Notes: generated from the sequence alone by a model not told the origin. Counted from the stretch's first letter, positions 26,985-35,524 are shown. The stretch: 64,000 bases of DNA from SZUA-309 sp050185825 (GCA_050185825.1 JBFWZA010000019.1:1-64000), one strand, 5' to 3'. Numbers and translations are program-made.

Positions 26985-27206
26985 CTACCGGCGAAACGTC
27001 AATCCCTGTGCCGCCATCGCGAGCTTCAGAGCCTCGATGGCTTTCGGGCCCATGCCGTGCAGAGCGGTAACTTCCGCCTCCGAACGTCGGGCGAGTTCTG
27101 CCAGGGTAGTGATGCCCGCGGCGGCCAGGGCACGCTGTGCCGGCCGCGCGACGCCTTTCGGCCAGGAACTGTCGGACGTGTTGCTCACGGTTTCCCGGCG
27201 AGGCAT
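26985..27206 (-). CDS. Small helix-hairpin-helix protein resembling RNA polymerase alpha C-terminal domain
   Basis: 73 residues. The segment ARPAQRALAAAGITTLAELARRSEAEVTALHGMGPKAIEAL (about 20-60) has the helix-hairpin-helix pattern seen in the alpha subunit C-terminal domain (LP.R...AL...GI.T...L.....EL....G.G.K....L). Such small proteins occur next to regulators and are often annotated only as HhH/alphaCTD-like DNA-binding proteins. Its stop lies 87 bases beyond the AraC gene's start, and its start is six bases from the TetR gene's stop, so it may be co-transcribed with the TetR gene. Confidence 0.72.
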   Translation of the reverse strand: MPRRETVSNTSDSSWPKGVARPAQRALAAAGITTLAELARRSEAEVTALHGMGPKAIEALKLAMAAQGLTFRR

Positions 27207-27212
27207 CCAGAT

Positions 27213-27854
27213 TCAGCTTTTTACCGCGCCCCAGGCCGCCTGTGCAAACAGCGCCTTCACCTGCCTCGGGCCCTTGGCGTGATGGCCGGACAGCCAGCGC
27301 CTCACGTACTCCTGGATAGGCCCGCTGATGAGCGGCACGTAGGTCTCCGGCGGCAGGTGCCGCATCTCGCCGCGGGCCACGTACGGCGCGAACCAGCCGA
27401 ACACGGCAACGATGTAGGCCTTGTGGATCTGCTTGAGTCGTGCCCGTGCCTCGGCAGAGAAGTCGATGTCCCGCGAGTGCAGGTAGCGGGCCATGTCCCG
27501 GTGGCGGGTGGTCCACTCGCAGTAGTACTCGACCACGGCTTTCACACCGCCCTCGGCATCACCTGCAGCGCGGATGCGCCTGAGCATGCCCTGGTTCAGA
27601 CGCTGGATGGCGTCGAGAAACAGCGCTTCGGCGATGCCTTCCTTGCTGCCGAAGTGGTGATAGATGCTGCCGATGCTGCAGCCGGCCCGCCGCTGGATGT
27701 GGTGGATGGTGGTGTCCTTGATCCCCATCTCGCTGAAGCAGGCGAGCGCCGCCGCGAGCACGCTCTCCTTGCGGGCCCGGGTAGCCGCCTGACGGCCACC
27801 GGAGGTTCCGTCGGGCGGCTCGCTCGAGGACTTCATCGGGATTCGGTCGGTCAT
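27213..27854 (-). CDS. TetR-family transcriptional regulator
   Basis: 213 residues. The helix-turn-helix lies in KDTTIHHIQRRAGCSIGSIYHHFGSKEGI (about 46-74), and the C-terminal helical ligand domain follows. Start at ATG 27854; MKSS at 27836 is an alternative and no strong Shine-Dalgarno supports either. It is divergent from a pair of acyl-CoA dehydrogenase genes, and a perfect 15-bp palindrome lies between them, 17 bases before its own start. By family logic it likely represses itself and the dehydrogenases until an acyl-CoA or related ligand binds. Confidence 0.9.
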   Translation of the reverse strand: MTDRIPMKSSSEPPDGTSGGRQAATRARKESVLAAALACFSEMGIKDTTIHHIQRRAGCSIGSIYHHFGSKEGIAEALFLDAIQRLNQGMLRRIRAAGDAEGGVKAVVEYYCEWTTRHRDMARYLHSRDIDFSAEARARLKQIHKAYIVAVFGWFAPYVARGEMRHLPPETYVPLISGPIQEYVRRWLSGHHAKGPRQVKALFAQAAWGAVKS

Positions 27855-27871
27855 GACGCCGGATCGTAATA

Positions 27872-27886
27872 TAGAACTTTGTTCTA
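27872..27886. promoter_or_regulatory. Palindromic operator for the adjacent TetR regulator
   Basis: TAGAAC-TTT-GTTCTA is a perfect six-base inverted repeat with a three-base spacer. It lies 17 bases upstream of the TetR start and 71 bases upstream of the first acyl-CoA dehydrogenase start. On the minus strand a TATATT (27868-27873) overlaps its left arm and could be the TetR gene's -10. Symmetry and position point to autoregulation plus control of the divergent pair. Binding has not been shown. Confidence 0.7.
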
Positions 27887-27957
27887 GTAAAAGTTTCCGG
27901 CCTTGAGTAAGCTCCCGGGCTTCCGAATACCGAGCAACTGACAAAGAGAGCACGGCG

Positions 27958-29124
27958 ATGGACATCGAACTCAGCGCAGAAGACCTCGCGTTCCGCGACG
28001 AGGTCCGGTCCTTCTTCAAGGAAAACACCTACAAACCCGGCGAGGACTACAATCAGTGGCGCCTCGACTGGTTCGCAAAGGCCCGCGAGAAGGGTGGCTG
28101 GGACGTGCCGAAGTGGCCGGCGGAATTCGGCGGTCCCGGCTGGTCGCCGACCCAGCACTACATCTGGGAGCAGGAGACGGCCGTGGCCAACCTGCCCTGG
28201 GACCTGCCCTTCGGCATCGGCATGCTGGCACCCGTGCTGATGGCCTACGGCAGCAGCGAGCAGCAGGAGCGCTTTCTGCCCGACATCCGCGCACGGAAGG
28301 TGAACTGGTGCCAGGGCTACTCCGAGCCCGGTGCCGGATCCGACCTCGCCAGCCTCAAGACCAAGGCCGTGCTGTCCAAAGACGGCACGCACTACACCGT
28401 CAACGGCACCAAGATCTGGACCACCATGGCCCACATCGCCGACTGGATCTTCTGCCTCACCCGCACCGACGACTCTGGCAGGAAGCAGGAGGGCATCACC
28501 TTCCTGCTCTTCCCCATGAAGCAGGACGGCATCGAGGTGAAGCCCATCATCACCCTCGGCGGCGCCCACAGCGTCAACACCGTGTTCATCACCGACGTGA
28601 AGGTGCCGGTAGAGAACCGCATTGGTGAGGAGGGCAAGGGCTGGACCTACGCCAAGGGTCTGCTGCAGCACGAGCGCACCGGTCTCGCCGGGATCTCCCG
28701 CTCCATCATTGCGCTGGAGAAGCTCAAGGAGCAGGCAGGCACGGTCACGCGCGGCAACGGCACACTGATGGACGACCCGGGCTTCCGCGCCAAGGTAGCC
28801 GAGCTCGAGGTGGACCTGATGGCGGCGGAGTACACCGAGCTGCGCTCGCTGGCGTCGGCGTCCGCAGGCGCCGCGCCGGGGCCGGAATCCTCCATCCTCA
28901 AGCTCAAGGGCACGGAGATCCAGCAGCGCATCCAGAAGCTGACCGTGGAAGCCGGCGGCATCTACTCGGCCGCCTGGGGCGGCAAGCCTGCCGGCCCGTC
29001 CTTCGCCCGAGGCGGCATGGCCGGCTACCTCGCCAGCCGCGCCTACACGATCTACGGCGGTGCCAGCGAGGTCCAGAAGGACGTCATCGCCAAGAACGTG
29101 CTCGGCATCAAGTCATCGAAGTAG
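27958..29124 (+). CDS. Acyl-CoA dehydrogenase, alpha-type subunit
   Basis: 388 residues. It oxidises acyl-CoA to trans-2-enoyl-CoA with FAD and passes electrons to ETF. YSEPGAGSDLAS (121-132) is the FAD/substrate motif, and YTIYGGASEVQKDVIAKNVLG near the end is the conserved FAD-binding C-terminal block. It is the first gene after the TetR-controlled divergent region. The stop is ten bases before the start of a second, different dehydrogenase. Such alpha/beta pairs (FadE26/27, ChsE1/E2 type) form heterotetramers in sterol-side-chain or branched-acyl degradation, so a bulky acyl-CoA is plausible; this is inference. Confidence 0.92.
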   Translation: MDIELSAEDLAFRDEVRSFFKENTYKPGEDYNQWRLDWFAKAREKGGWDVPKWPAEFGGPGWSPTQHYIWEQETAVANLPWDLPFGIGMLAPVLMAYGSSEQQERFLPDIRARKVNWCQGYSEPGAGSDLASLKTKAVLSKDGTHYTVNGTKIWTTMAHIADWIFCLTRTDDSGRKQEGITFLLFPMKQDGIEVKPIITLGGAHSVNTVFITDVKVPVENRIGEEGKGWTYAKGLLQHERTGLAGISRSIIALEKLKEQAGTVTRGNGTLMDDPGFRAKVAELEVDLMAAEYTELRSLASASAGAAPGPESSILKLKGTEIQQRIQKLTVEAGGIYSAAWGGKPAGPSFARGGMAGYLASRAYTIYGGASEVQKDVIAKNVLGIKSSK

Positions 29125-29134
29125 GAGGTCTCAA

Positions 29135-30262
29135 GTGAATTTCGAACTGAGCGAGGAGCAGAAGCTGCTCCAGGACAGCGTCGCCCGCTTCGTCAAGGAC
29201 AACTACGAGCTCGAGAAGCGCAGCAAGCTGGTCGCGACCAGGCAGGGTTACAGCGACGAGCACTGGCAGACCATGGCGGAGCTCGGCTGGCTGTCGCTGC
29301 CGTTTCCAGAAGCGCAGGGCGGCTTCGGCGGCAATCAGATCGACACCATGGTGGTGATGGAGCAGCTGGGTAAGGGTCTGGTGCTCGAGCCGTTCTTCGC
29401 GAGCGTGGTGCTCGGCGGCGGTGTGCTCAAACGCGCGGCCAATGATGCCCAGCTCGCGGCGCTGGTGCCGGGTGTCATCGACGGCACGAAGCTGCTGACG
29501 CTGGCCTACGCCGAGGAGCAGGCGCGCTTCGATCTGCACGACGTGGTGACCACCGCCCGGCCTGACGGCGACGGCTTCGTCCTGAACGGCAGGAAGTCCA
29601 TGGTGGCCAATGCAGCGACCGCCACCCACCTGATCGTCTCTGCCAGAACCAGCGGTGGCCAGATCGACGAGCAGGGTATTTCCCTCTTCCTCGTGGAGAC
29701 CGGTGCAGCCGGTCTGACGCTGGACAGCTTTCCCACCGTCGATGGTCTTCGCGCCTCGGAGATCCGGCTCGAGAACGTGCGCGTCGGCAGGGACGATCTC
29801 ATCGGCGGGCTCGACGGCGGCTTCACGGTGCTGAACGCCACCGCCAACGACGCCATCCTGGCGCTGGCCGCGGAAGCCGTCGGCTGCATGGAGGTGCTCT
29901 ACAAGGACACCGTCGCCTACACCCAGGAACGGGAGCAGTTCGGTCACCCCCTCTCCGACTTCCAGGTGCTCCAGCATCGCATGGTGGAAATGTTCATGGA
30001 GTACGAGCAGTGCAAGTCCCTGCTCTATCGGGCGACGCTCGAAGCCGCCCAGGGCGACACGGCGGAAGCCCAGCGCGCCATCCACGCGCTCAAGCACATG
30101 GTGGGCAGGACCGGGACTTTCATCGCCGAGAACGCCGTGCAGCTGCACGGCGGCATGGGCATGACCGAAGAGCTCCGCGTCGGCCACTACTTCAAGCGCC
30201 TGCTGGTCATCGATGCCCAGTTCGGCAATGCGGACTACCACCTGCAGAAGTTCGCTGCCTGA
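29135..30262 (+). CDS. Acyl-CoA dehydrogenase, beta-type subunit
   Basis: 375 residues. Start GTG at 29135 with GGAGG at 29124-29128, partly within the preceding stop region. The segment that should read like SEPGAGSD is degenerate (LAYAEEQARFD near 125). The Arg of REQFG (266) and QLHGGMGMTEE (336) that contact FAD in the partner are kept. This pattern is typical of the second subunit of heteromeric acyl-CoA dehydrogenases, where only one FAD site per pair is complete. It should therefore work with the gene directly upstream, not alone. Confidence 0.9.
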   Translation: MNFELSEEQKLLQDSVARFVKDNYELEKRSKLVATRQGYSDEHWQTMAELGWLSLPFPEAQGGFGGNQIDTMVVMEQLGKGLVLEPFFASVVLGGGVLKRAANDAQLAALVPGVIDGTKLLTLAYAEEQARFDLHDVVTTARPDGDGFVLNGRKSMVANAATATHLIVSARTSGGQIDEQGISLFLVETGAAGLTLDSFPTVDGLRASEIRLENVRVGRDDLIGGLDGGFTVLNATANDAILALAAEAVGCMEVLYKDTVAYTQEREQFGHPLSDFQVLQHRMVEMFMEYEQCKSLLYRATLEAAQGDTAEAQRAIHALKHMVGRTGTFIAENAVQLHGGMGMTEELRVGHYFKRLLVIDAQFGNADYHLQKFAA

Positions 30263-30265
30263 GAC

Positions 30266-30283
30266 GGCCGGCAGGGGCCGGCC
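30266..30283 (+). terminator. GC-rich hairpin after the acyl-CoA dehydrogenase pair
   Basis: Arms GGCCGGC (30266-30272) and GCCGGCC (30277-30283) form a perfect seven-base-pair stem with a four-base loop, three bases past the stop codon. There is no following T-run, so termination would need Rho or the hairpin may only protect the transcript. Confidence 0.35.
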
Positions 30284-30369
30284 CTCGCGGTCTGTTGCCG
30301 GCGCCGAAGCCGGTGTAAGGTTCGACCCGGCCGCGGGACCATCCGGGCCGGGAGTGAACAGGGACACCG

Positions 30370-31188
30370 ATGCGCTATCTCAAGGACCCGCTGGCCGTTT
30401 TTCTGCTGTTCGGCCTGCTCATCTTCTTCGCCCAGGAGTGGCTGGCGTCCGACTCGGGTGACTACCGGATCGACGTGACCGTCGGCCAGCAGAACCGGAT
30501 CTTCGACCAGTGGCAGGCGCAGATGGGTCGCCCGCCGACGGCCGAGGAGGCCGCCGGGCTGCTCGACCAGTGGCTCCGGGAAGAGATCTTCTACCGGGAG
30601 GCGGTGAAGCTCGGCCTCGATCAGGACGACACCATCATCCGCCGCCGCCTCGCCCAGAAGCTCACCTTCCTGAACGAGGACCTGGCCAACACCGAGGAAC
30701 CCGCGGACGCGGATCTCACCGCCTATTTCGAGGCCAACGCCGCCGACTACCGTGTGCCGGAGCGATTCAGCTTCGAGCACCGCTATTTTTCCGGTGACCG
30801 CCGCAACGACGCCGAGGCGGATGCCCGCGCCGCCTTGCAGGACGCCGACGTCACCGGCGATCCCTTCATCCTGCAGCGCAGCTACGCTGAGCGCTCGGCA
30901 CGGGAGATCGCCGATCTGTTCGGCGCGGACTTCGCCCGGGCGCTCGGCACCCTGGACACCGGGCGTCCGGAGGACTGGCAGGGACCGATCCCTTCCGCGT
31001 ACGGCTGGCACCTGATCCGCCTGACCGCCCGAACACCGTCCCGGGACCCGCTCATGGCGGAGGTCCGGGACGCGGTGCGCCGCGACTACCTGCAGGCCCG
31101 GCGTCGGGACGCCAACGAGACCTTCTACCGGACACTGCGCGCCCGCTATGACGTGCACGTGGAAACGCCGGCCGGAGACGCCGGATGA
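30370..31188 (+). CDS. PpiC-type peptidyl-prolyl isomerase-like membrane-anchored protein
   Basis: 272 residues. An N-terminal hydrophobic segment (LAVFLLFGLLIFFAQEW, about 8-24) anchors it, and a SurA/PpiD-like helical region follows with LLDQWLREEIFYREAVKLGL. The C-terminal part has a parvulin-like domain (RFSFEHRYFSGD..., IPSAYGWHLIRLTARTPS), though several parvulin active-site residues are weak. A role as periplasmic chaperone for the next gene's product is likely. The stop overlaps the hupE-family start by four bases (ATGA). Genes like this commonly precede HupE/UreJ-like proteins. Confidence 0.8.
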   Translation: MRYLKDPLAVFLLFGLLIFFAQEWLASDSGDYRIDVTVGQQNRIFDQWQAQMGRPPTAEEAAGLLDQWLREEIFYREAVKLGLDQDDTIIRRRLAQKLTFLNEDLANTEEPADADLTAYFEANAADYRVPERFSFEHRYFSGDRRNDAEADARAALQDADVTGDPFILQRSYAERSAREIADLFGADFARALGTLDTGRPEDWQGPIPSAYGWHLIRLTARTPSRDPLMAEVRDAVRRDYLQARRRDANETFYRTLRARYDVHVETPAGDAG

Positions 31189-32162
31189 GCCCTGCCGGGC
31201 GTGCGGCACTGCTTCTGCTGGCGCTGCTGCCGGCCCTGGCGGCCGTCGCGCACGAGGTACGCCCCGCCTACCTCTCCATCGAGGAAACCGAGCCGGGTGT
31301 CCACCGGGTCACGTGGAAACAGCCGGTGCTCGGCGAGTACCGGCTGGCGCTGGATCCCGTGCTGCCGGAGCACTGCGAGGTGCTGAGCGAAGGTCTGCCG
31401 GAAAACACCGGCGCGGCGCTCATCTCCCGCTGGGACGTCCGCTGTGATCTCAGCCACGGGGTCATCTTCATTCAGGGACTGTCGCGGACCCTCACCGACG
31501 TCATGGTCCGTATCACCCGGCTGGACGGTGAGCAGCAGACCTACATGCTCAAACCCGATGCGCCGACTCTCGATCTTCAGGATCCGGTGCCGCCCATCGC
31601 CGCCTACCTGACACTGGGGGTCGAGCATCTGATCTTCGGCATCGACCACATCCTGTTCGTCATCGGCCTGGTGCTGTTCATTCCCGATCGCTGGATGCTG
31701 CTGAAGACCATCACCGCCTTCACCGTCGCCCACTCGCTGACCCTGGCCCTGTCCGTGCTCGAGCTGGTCCGCCTGCCCCAGGGGCCGGTGGAGGCCGTCA
31801 TCGCCCTGTCCATCCTGTTTCTCGCCCGTGAGCTCATGCTTCCGGAGGAGAAGCGTTCGGCCCTCATGAGGGTCCGGCCCTGGCTGATGGCGTTCACCTT
31901 CGGCCTGCTGCACGGATTCGGTTTCGCCGGCGCGCTCGCCGACATCGGGCTCCCCGAGGGTGACCTGGCGCTCGCCCTGTTCCTGTTCAACGTCGGCATC
32001 GAGATCGGTCAGCTCATGGTGATCGCCGTCATGATCGCCATCACCTGGATCAGTCACCGGCTGCACACCCTGGAATCCTCCGTCTGGCAGCGGGCCTTCA
32101 CGGTGCTCATGGGCGTGGCCGCGGCCTACTGGACCATCGATCGGACATGGCTGGTGCTCTGA
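31185..32162 (+). CDS. HupE/UreJ-family membrane protein
   Basis: 325 residues. An N-terminal signal (about 1-23) precedes a periplasmic region (HEVRPAYLSIEETEPGVHRVTW), then six membrane helices beginning at about 141 with YLTLGVEHLIFGIDHILFVIGLVLF. The conserved His-Gly-Asp-His pattern in that first helix is the metal-binding signature of the family. HupE/UreJ proteins are thought to take up nickel or cobalt, but this long form with an extracellular domain has no proven substrate. It is coupled with the preceding PpiC-like gene. No hydrogenase or urease is seen here. Confidence 0.83.
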   Translation: MSPAGRAALLLLALLPALAAVAHEVRPAYLSIEETEPGVHRVTWKQPVLGEYRLALDPVLPEHCEVLSEGLPENTGAALISRWDVRCDLSHGVIFIQGLSRTLTDVMVRITRLDGEQQTYMLKPDAPTLDLQDPVPPIAAYLTLGVEHLIFGIDHILFVIGLVLFIPDRWMLLKTITAFTVAHSLTLALSVLELVRLPQGPVEAVIALSILFLARELMLPEEKRSALMRVRPWLMAFTFGLLHGFGFAGALADIGLPEGDLALALFLFNVGIEIGQLMVIAVMIAITWISHRLHTLESSVWQRAFTVLMGVAAAYWTIDRTWLVL

Positions 32163-32172
32163 TCCACAACAC

Positions 32173-32194
32173 GGCCAGTTCGGCTAGACTGGCC
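32173..32194 (+). terminator. Hairpin after the HupE-family gene
   Basis: GGCCAGT (32173-32179) pairs with ACTGGCC (32188-32194) around an eight-base loop, ten bases past the hupE-family stop. There is no T-run. It may mark a transcript end or a processing site before the beta-helix gene. Confidence 0.35.
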
Positions 32195-32226
32195 GCCAAC
32201 GCCCGCAACGGAAAACGGAGAACGAC

Positions 32227-33456
32227 ATGACCGGCAAAAGACTGGCGCTGGCGGCGGGAAGCCTCCTGCTGGCGACGACCCTCGGCGGCTGCGGCGAGCA
32301 GGCAGACAGCGGCGCCGGGCCCGCCGTGCAGGTGCCCTACGAGGACGAGCTGCGGCTGGCCCTGGAAACCGCCAAGCCCGGCGACGTCATCAGAATTCCG
32401 GAGGGCGTACATGCCTTCACCCGGGGCCTCACCCTGAACACGGACGGGGTCACGATCCAGGGCGCGGGCATGGACAAGTCCGTGCTGTCGTTCGCCGGGC
32501 AGGTGGCCGGCGCCGAGGGCCTGCTGGTCAACGCCAGCGACTTCACGATCGAGGACCTGGCCATCGAGGACACGCCCGGTGATGCGCTCAAGATCAACGA
32601 GGGCAGCAACATCGTCATCCGTCGTGTTCGTACCGAGTGGACCCGCGGTCCGCACACCGAGAACGGCGCCTACGGCATCTATCCGGTGCAGACGGAGAAC
32701 ACCCTGATCGATTCGTCCATCGCCATCGGCGCGTCGGACGCCGGCATCTACGTCGGCCAGTCCCGGAACGTGGTGGTGAAGGACAGCCTCGCCGAATACA
32801 ACGTTGCCGGCATCGAGATCGAGAACACCGTGGGCGCGGATGTGTTCAACAACACGGCAACCAACAACACCGGCGGCATTCTGGTGTTCAACATGCCCGA
32901 CCTGCGCCAGGAAGGGCACAGCACGCGCGTCTTCAACAACACCATCGAAAACAACAACACGGGCAACTTCGCGCCGCCCGGCGGTGCGGTCGCCGGCGTC
33001 CCAGCGGGCTCCGGCATCGTCATCAACTCCAACGACAGGGTGGAGATCTTCGAGAACCGGATCCGCAACAACAACACGGCCAACGTGCTGATCTCCAGCT
33101 TCTTCTCGGCGTCCTACAGCGACCGCGAGACGGCCCCGACCTTCGACCCCTACCCGGAGACCATCTACATCTACGGCAACGAGTTCGAAGGCGGCGGCAG
33201 CGCGCCGGATCGGGAAGAGCTCGAGCAGCTCCGCCTTGCCCTGTTCGGAACGGATGGATCCCTTCCGGACGTGGTCTGGGACGGCGTCGTCAATCCGGAG
33301 AAGGGCGGCGCGGACTACGCCATCTGCGTGGACAACGGCGATGCCGTGGTGCTGAACGTGGACAGCGGCAACGGCGGCGCCAATGTGACTGTGGACATGG
33401 CCGCGCACAGCTGCGACCACGAGAAGCTTGCACCCATCATCCTGGCAGGCGGCTGA
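32227..33456 (+). CDS. Parallel beta-helix repeat lipoprotein (TIGR03805-like)
   Basis: 409 residues. The lipobox TLGGC makes Cys22 the lipidated residue. The body has many right-handed beta-helix rungs, each with Asn ladders such as VFNNTIENNNTGN and RIRNNNTANV. Members of this family sit directly next to a di-haem cytochrome-like lipoprotein, as here. No catalytic residues of a known pectinase or carbohydrase are obvious. It is probably a cell-surface or periplasmic polysaccharide- or metal-related protein. Start ATG at 32227 follows GGAG. Confidence 0.8.
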   Translation: MTGKRLALAAGSLLLATTLGGCGEQADSGAGPAVQVPYEDELRLALETAKPGDVIRIPEGVHAFTRGLTLNTDGVTIQGAGMDKSVLSFAGQVAGAEGLLVNASDFTIEDLAIEDTPGDALKINEGSNIVIRRVRTEWTRGPHTENGAYGIYPVQTENTLIDSSIAIGASDAGIYVGQSRNVVVKDSLAEYNVAGIEIENTVGADVFNNTATNNTGGILVFNMPDLRQEGHSTRVFNNTIENNNTGNFAPPGGAVAGVPAGSGIVINSNDRVEIFENRIRNNNTANVLISSFFSASYSDRETAPTFDPYPETIYIYGNEFEGGGSAPDREELEQLRLALFGTDGSLPDVVWDGVVNPEKGGADYAICVDNGDAVVLNVDSGNGGANVTVDMAAHSCDHEKLAPIILAGG

Positions 33457-33470
33457 CGCCCGGGGAGAAC

Positions 33471-34601
33471 GTGTTCCGCTCGCTCACAGCCGCCGCGCTG
33501 CTGCTCGCCCTGAGCGGCTGCGGCGATGGCGGAGCGGTCCGCTTCTTCGAGCCGGACGCCTATCCGGCACAGCTGTCGGAATGGAACCTGCTGCACGTCG
33601 AGGGTGACCGGCTGCGCCTGGGAGACGGGGTCGAGGCTTACGACCTGAACACGCCGCTGTTCACGGACTACGCGCAGAAGCTCCGGGCCATCTACCTCCC
33701 GCCCGGCACGGCAGCGCAGTACCGCGACACGGACGCATTCGAGTTCCCGGTCGGCACCGTACTCGTGAAGACGTTCTTCTACCCGAAAGGCGACGAGCCC
33801 GGGCAGGTTCGCGCCAGCTACGACTGGGCGCCGGGCCAGACGGCGCTCGACCGCAGCCGGGTGGAGATTCTGGAAACCCGTCTGCTGGTCCACCAGGCAC
33901 ACGGATGGGACGCGCTGCCCTACGTATGGCGGGGGGATGACGCGGTGCTCACGCTGGCAGGCAGCCTTTCCCGGCTGACGCTTTCCCACGACGACGGCAG
34001 GAGCGAGCCCCTGCCCTACATCGTGCCCACCCGCAACGAGTGCGCCGCCTGCCACGCCACGGACCATACGGCGGGCGCTCTCGAGCCCATCGGCCCGAAA
34101 GCCCGGCACCTGAATCGCGGCTATCTGGAAGGCCCCGACAATCAGCTCACGACCATGGCGGAGGCCGGGCGGCTGCTGGAGCTGCCCGCCATCGCCGACG
34201 TGCCCGCAAACGCCCGGCTGGGCGGCGACGGACCCGTTGCCGACCAGGCCCGTGCCTATCTGGACGTGAACTGCGGACACTGCCACAACCCGAGGGGTGC
34301 AGCAGACACCTCCGGGCTGCTGCTCGACGCCGCCACCACCTCGACGCGTGCCATGGGTTTCTGCAAGCCGCCCATCGCCGCGGGCCAGGGCACCGGCGGC
34401 CGCACCTACTCCATCGTGCCCGGCGATCCCGACGACTCGATCATCGTCTTCCGCATGGCCACCAGTGATCCGGGAGCGCGCATGCCCGAGATCGGCCGCT
34501 CACTCGTTCATGCCGAGGGGGTGAAGGTGGTGAGCGACTGGATCGGAAGCCTGACCGGTGAGTGCATCGAGGAGCGCGCTCCGCAACTCACCGGGGGCTG
34601 A
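33471..34601 (+). CDS. Di-haem c-type cytochrome lipoprotein, SO2930/HNE_0200 family
   Basis: 376 residues. Start GTG at 33471 after GGGGAG. The lipobox ALSGC gives Cys17. Two haem c sites are CAACH (191-195) and CGHCH (268-272), and no other CxxCH is present. The N-terminal half (PLFTDYAQKLRAIYLPPG) is the conserved non-haem region of this family. It is paired with the beta-helix lipoprotein by 15 bases, a recurring gene pair of unknown function. It likely takes part in periplasmic electron transfer tied to the beta-helix partner. Confidence 0.85.
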   Translation: MFRSLTAAALLLALSGCGDGGAVRFFEPDAYPAQLSEWNLLHVEGDRLRLGDGVEAYDLNTPLFTDYAQKLRAIYLPPGTAAQYRDTDAFEFPVGTVLVKTFFYPKGDEPGQVRASYDWAPGQTALDRSRVEILETRLLVHQAHGWDALPYVWRGDDAVLTLAGSLSRLTLSHDDGRSEPLPYIVPTRNECAACHATDHTAGALEPIGPKARHLNRGYLEGPDNQLTTMAEAGRLLELPAIADVPANARLGGDGPVADQARAYLDVNCGHCHNPRGAADTSGLLLDAATTSTRAMGFCKPPIAAGQGTGGRTYSIVPGDPDDSIIVFRMATSDPGARMPEIGRSLVHAEGVKVVSDWIGSLTGECIEERAPQLTGG

Positions 34602-34607
34602 GACGCG

Positions 34608-35015
34608 CTACTCCGGATCGTCGACTTCCGGGTGAAACCGGTAAACGAACGTGCGCACGAGCAGGAAGTTGTTGATCACCGCCAGCACGTTACCCACCAC
34701 CATGGCGATCAGCGGCCGGTCCTGGATGGGTCCGGCGACGAGCAGCAGCGTGAAGGATCCCAGGTTGATGGCGGCACCGATGGCCTGGATGAACAGGTAG
34801 TTGATGAAGCGGGAGTGCCGGATCGACGCCCCGAACGTGAAGCGCGCATTCAGAAAGTAGGTCGAGGTGATGGCGGCCACCCAGGCTGCAACACGGCAGC
34901 CGATGACCTCCGAACGGGTGTCTGCCAGGTCGAGTCCGTATACCAGACCGCTCATCACGCCGATGTCCACCAGAAAGCCGGCGAATCCCACCAGCAGGAA
35001 TCGGGCGAGCTGCAG
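34608..35015 (-). CDS. GtrA-like membrane protein, start uncertain
   Basis: About 135 residues if started at the CTG at 35015. Four membrane helices (FLLVGFAGFLVDIGVMSGLVY, VAAWVAAITSTYFLNARFTF, FINYLFIQAIGAAINLGSFTLLLV, LIAMVVGNVLAVINNFLLVRTFV) are typical of GtrA, a flippase-type protein for polyprenol-linked sugars. No ATG, GTG or TTG in this frame is near the expected 5' end; the frame stays open far upstream through the neighbouring gene with no convincing start. A CTG start, an unusual start or a small frameshift are the options. The upstream gene's stop lies 27 bases before this CTG. Confidence 0.65.
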   Translation of the reverse strand: MQLARFLLVGFAGFLVDIGVMSGLVYGLDLADTRSEVIGCRVAAWVAAITSTYFLNARFTFGASIRHSRFINYLFIQAIGAAINLGSFTLLLVAGPIQDRPLIAMVVGNVLAVINNFLLVRTFVYRFHPEVDDPE

Positions 35016-35041
35016 GTGGATCCGCGCGTCCGGATCGGAGG

Positions 35042-35524
35042 CTACTGATCGGGGTGTGGTGATACCGGATTCCTCAGCTCGGGAACGTGTCGCTCGACCA
35101 GGGGTTTCAGCAGAAACTCGAATCCAAGAAACCCGGCGGCCAGCAGGATGATACCCGCCCCTCCCAGATGTTCCAGAACGAAAAACGGCCAGAGCAGCGC
35201 CTGAAACACGTTGACAAACGAGAGCAATCCCAGGCGGAGCAGGTACTCGAGAATCTGGCCGAGCGCGAAGTCTCCCGCACCACCGCTGTCCAAGGCTTCT
35301 CCGATGATGGTCACCACTTCCAGGCAGACAAACGCGACCACGTACCCGAGACCGTAGAAGCCGCCGCCTCGTGACCGCCAGACGTCGATGAATCCTTTCC
35401 GCAGCAGGGGATAGAGGCATTTCGGATCCTGCCTGACCTCACCTGCCAGCCGCAGGTGACGGCGGATGCGCCCCTCCCGGCGGCGCCTCTCAGGCGGTTC
35501 TGACGGCCCGCGGTTTTCCGGCAT
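35042..35524 (-). CDS. Small membrane protein, unknown function
   Basis: 160 residues. A basic N-terminal ~45 residues (EPPERRRREGRIRRHLRLAGEVRQ) is followed by hydrophobic helices at about 56-75, 86-108 and 115-140. No known family. The start overlaps the end of the GPH transporter gene by 35 bases, so it is coupled with it, and it is followed by the GtrA-like gene. It may form part of a glycan or sugar-transport unit. Confidence 0.6.
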   Translation of the reverse strand: MPENRGPSEPPERRRREGRIRRHLRLAGEVRQDPKCLYPLLRKGFIDVWRSRGGGFYGLGYVVAFVCLEVVTIIGEALDSGGAGDFALGQILEYLLRLGLLSFVNVFQALLWPFFVLEHLGGAGIILLAAGFLGFEFLLKPLVERHVPELRNPVSPHPDQ

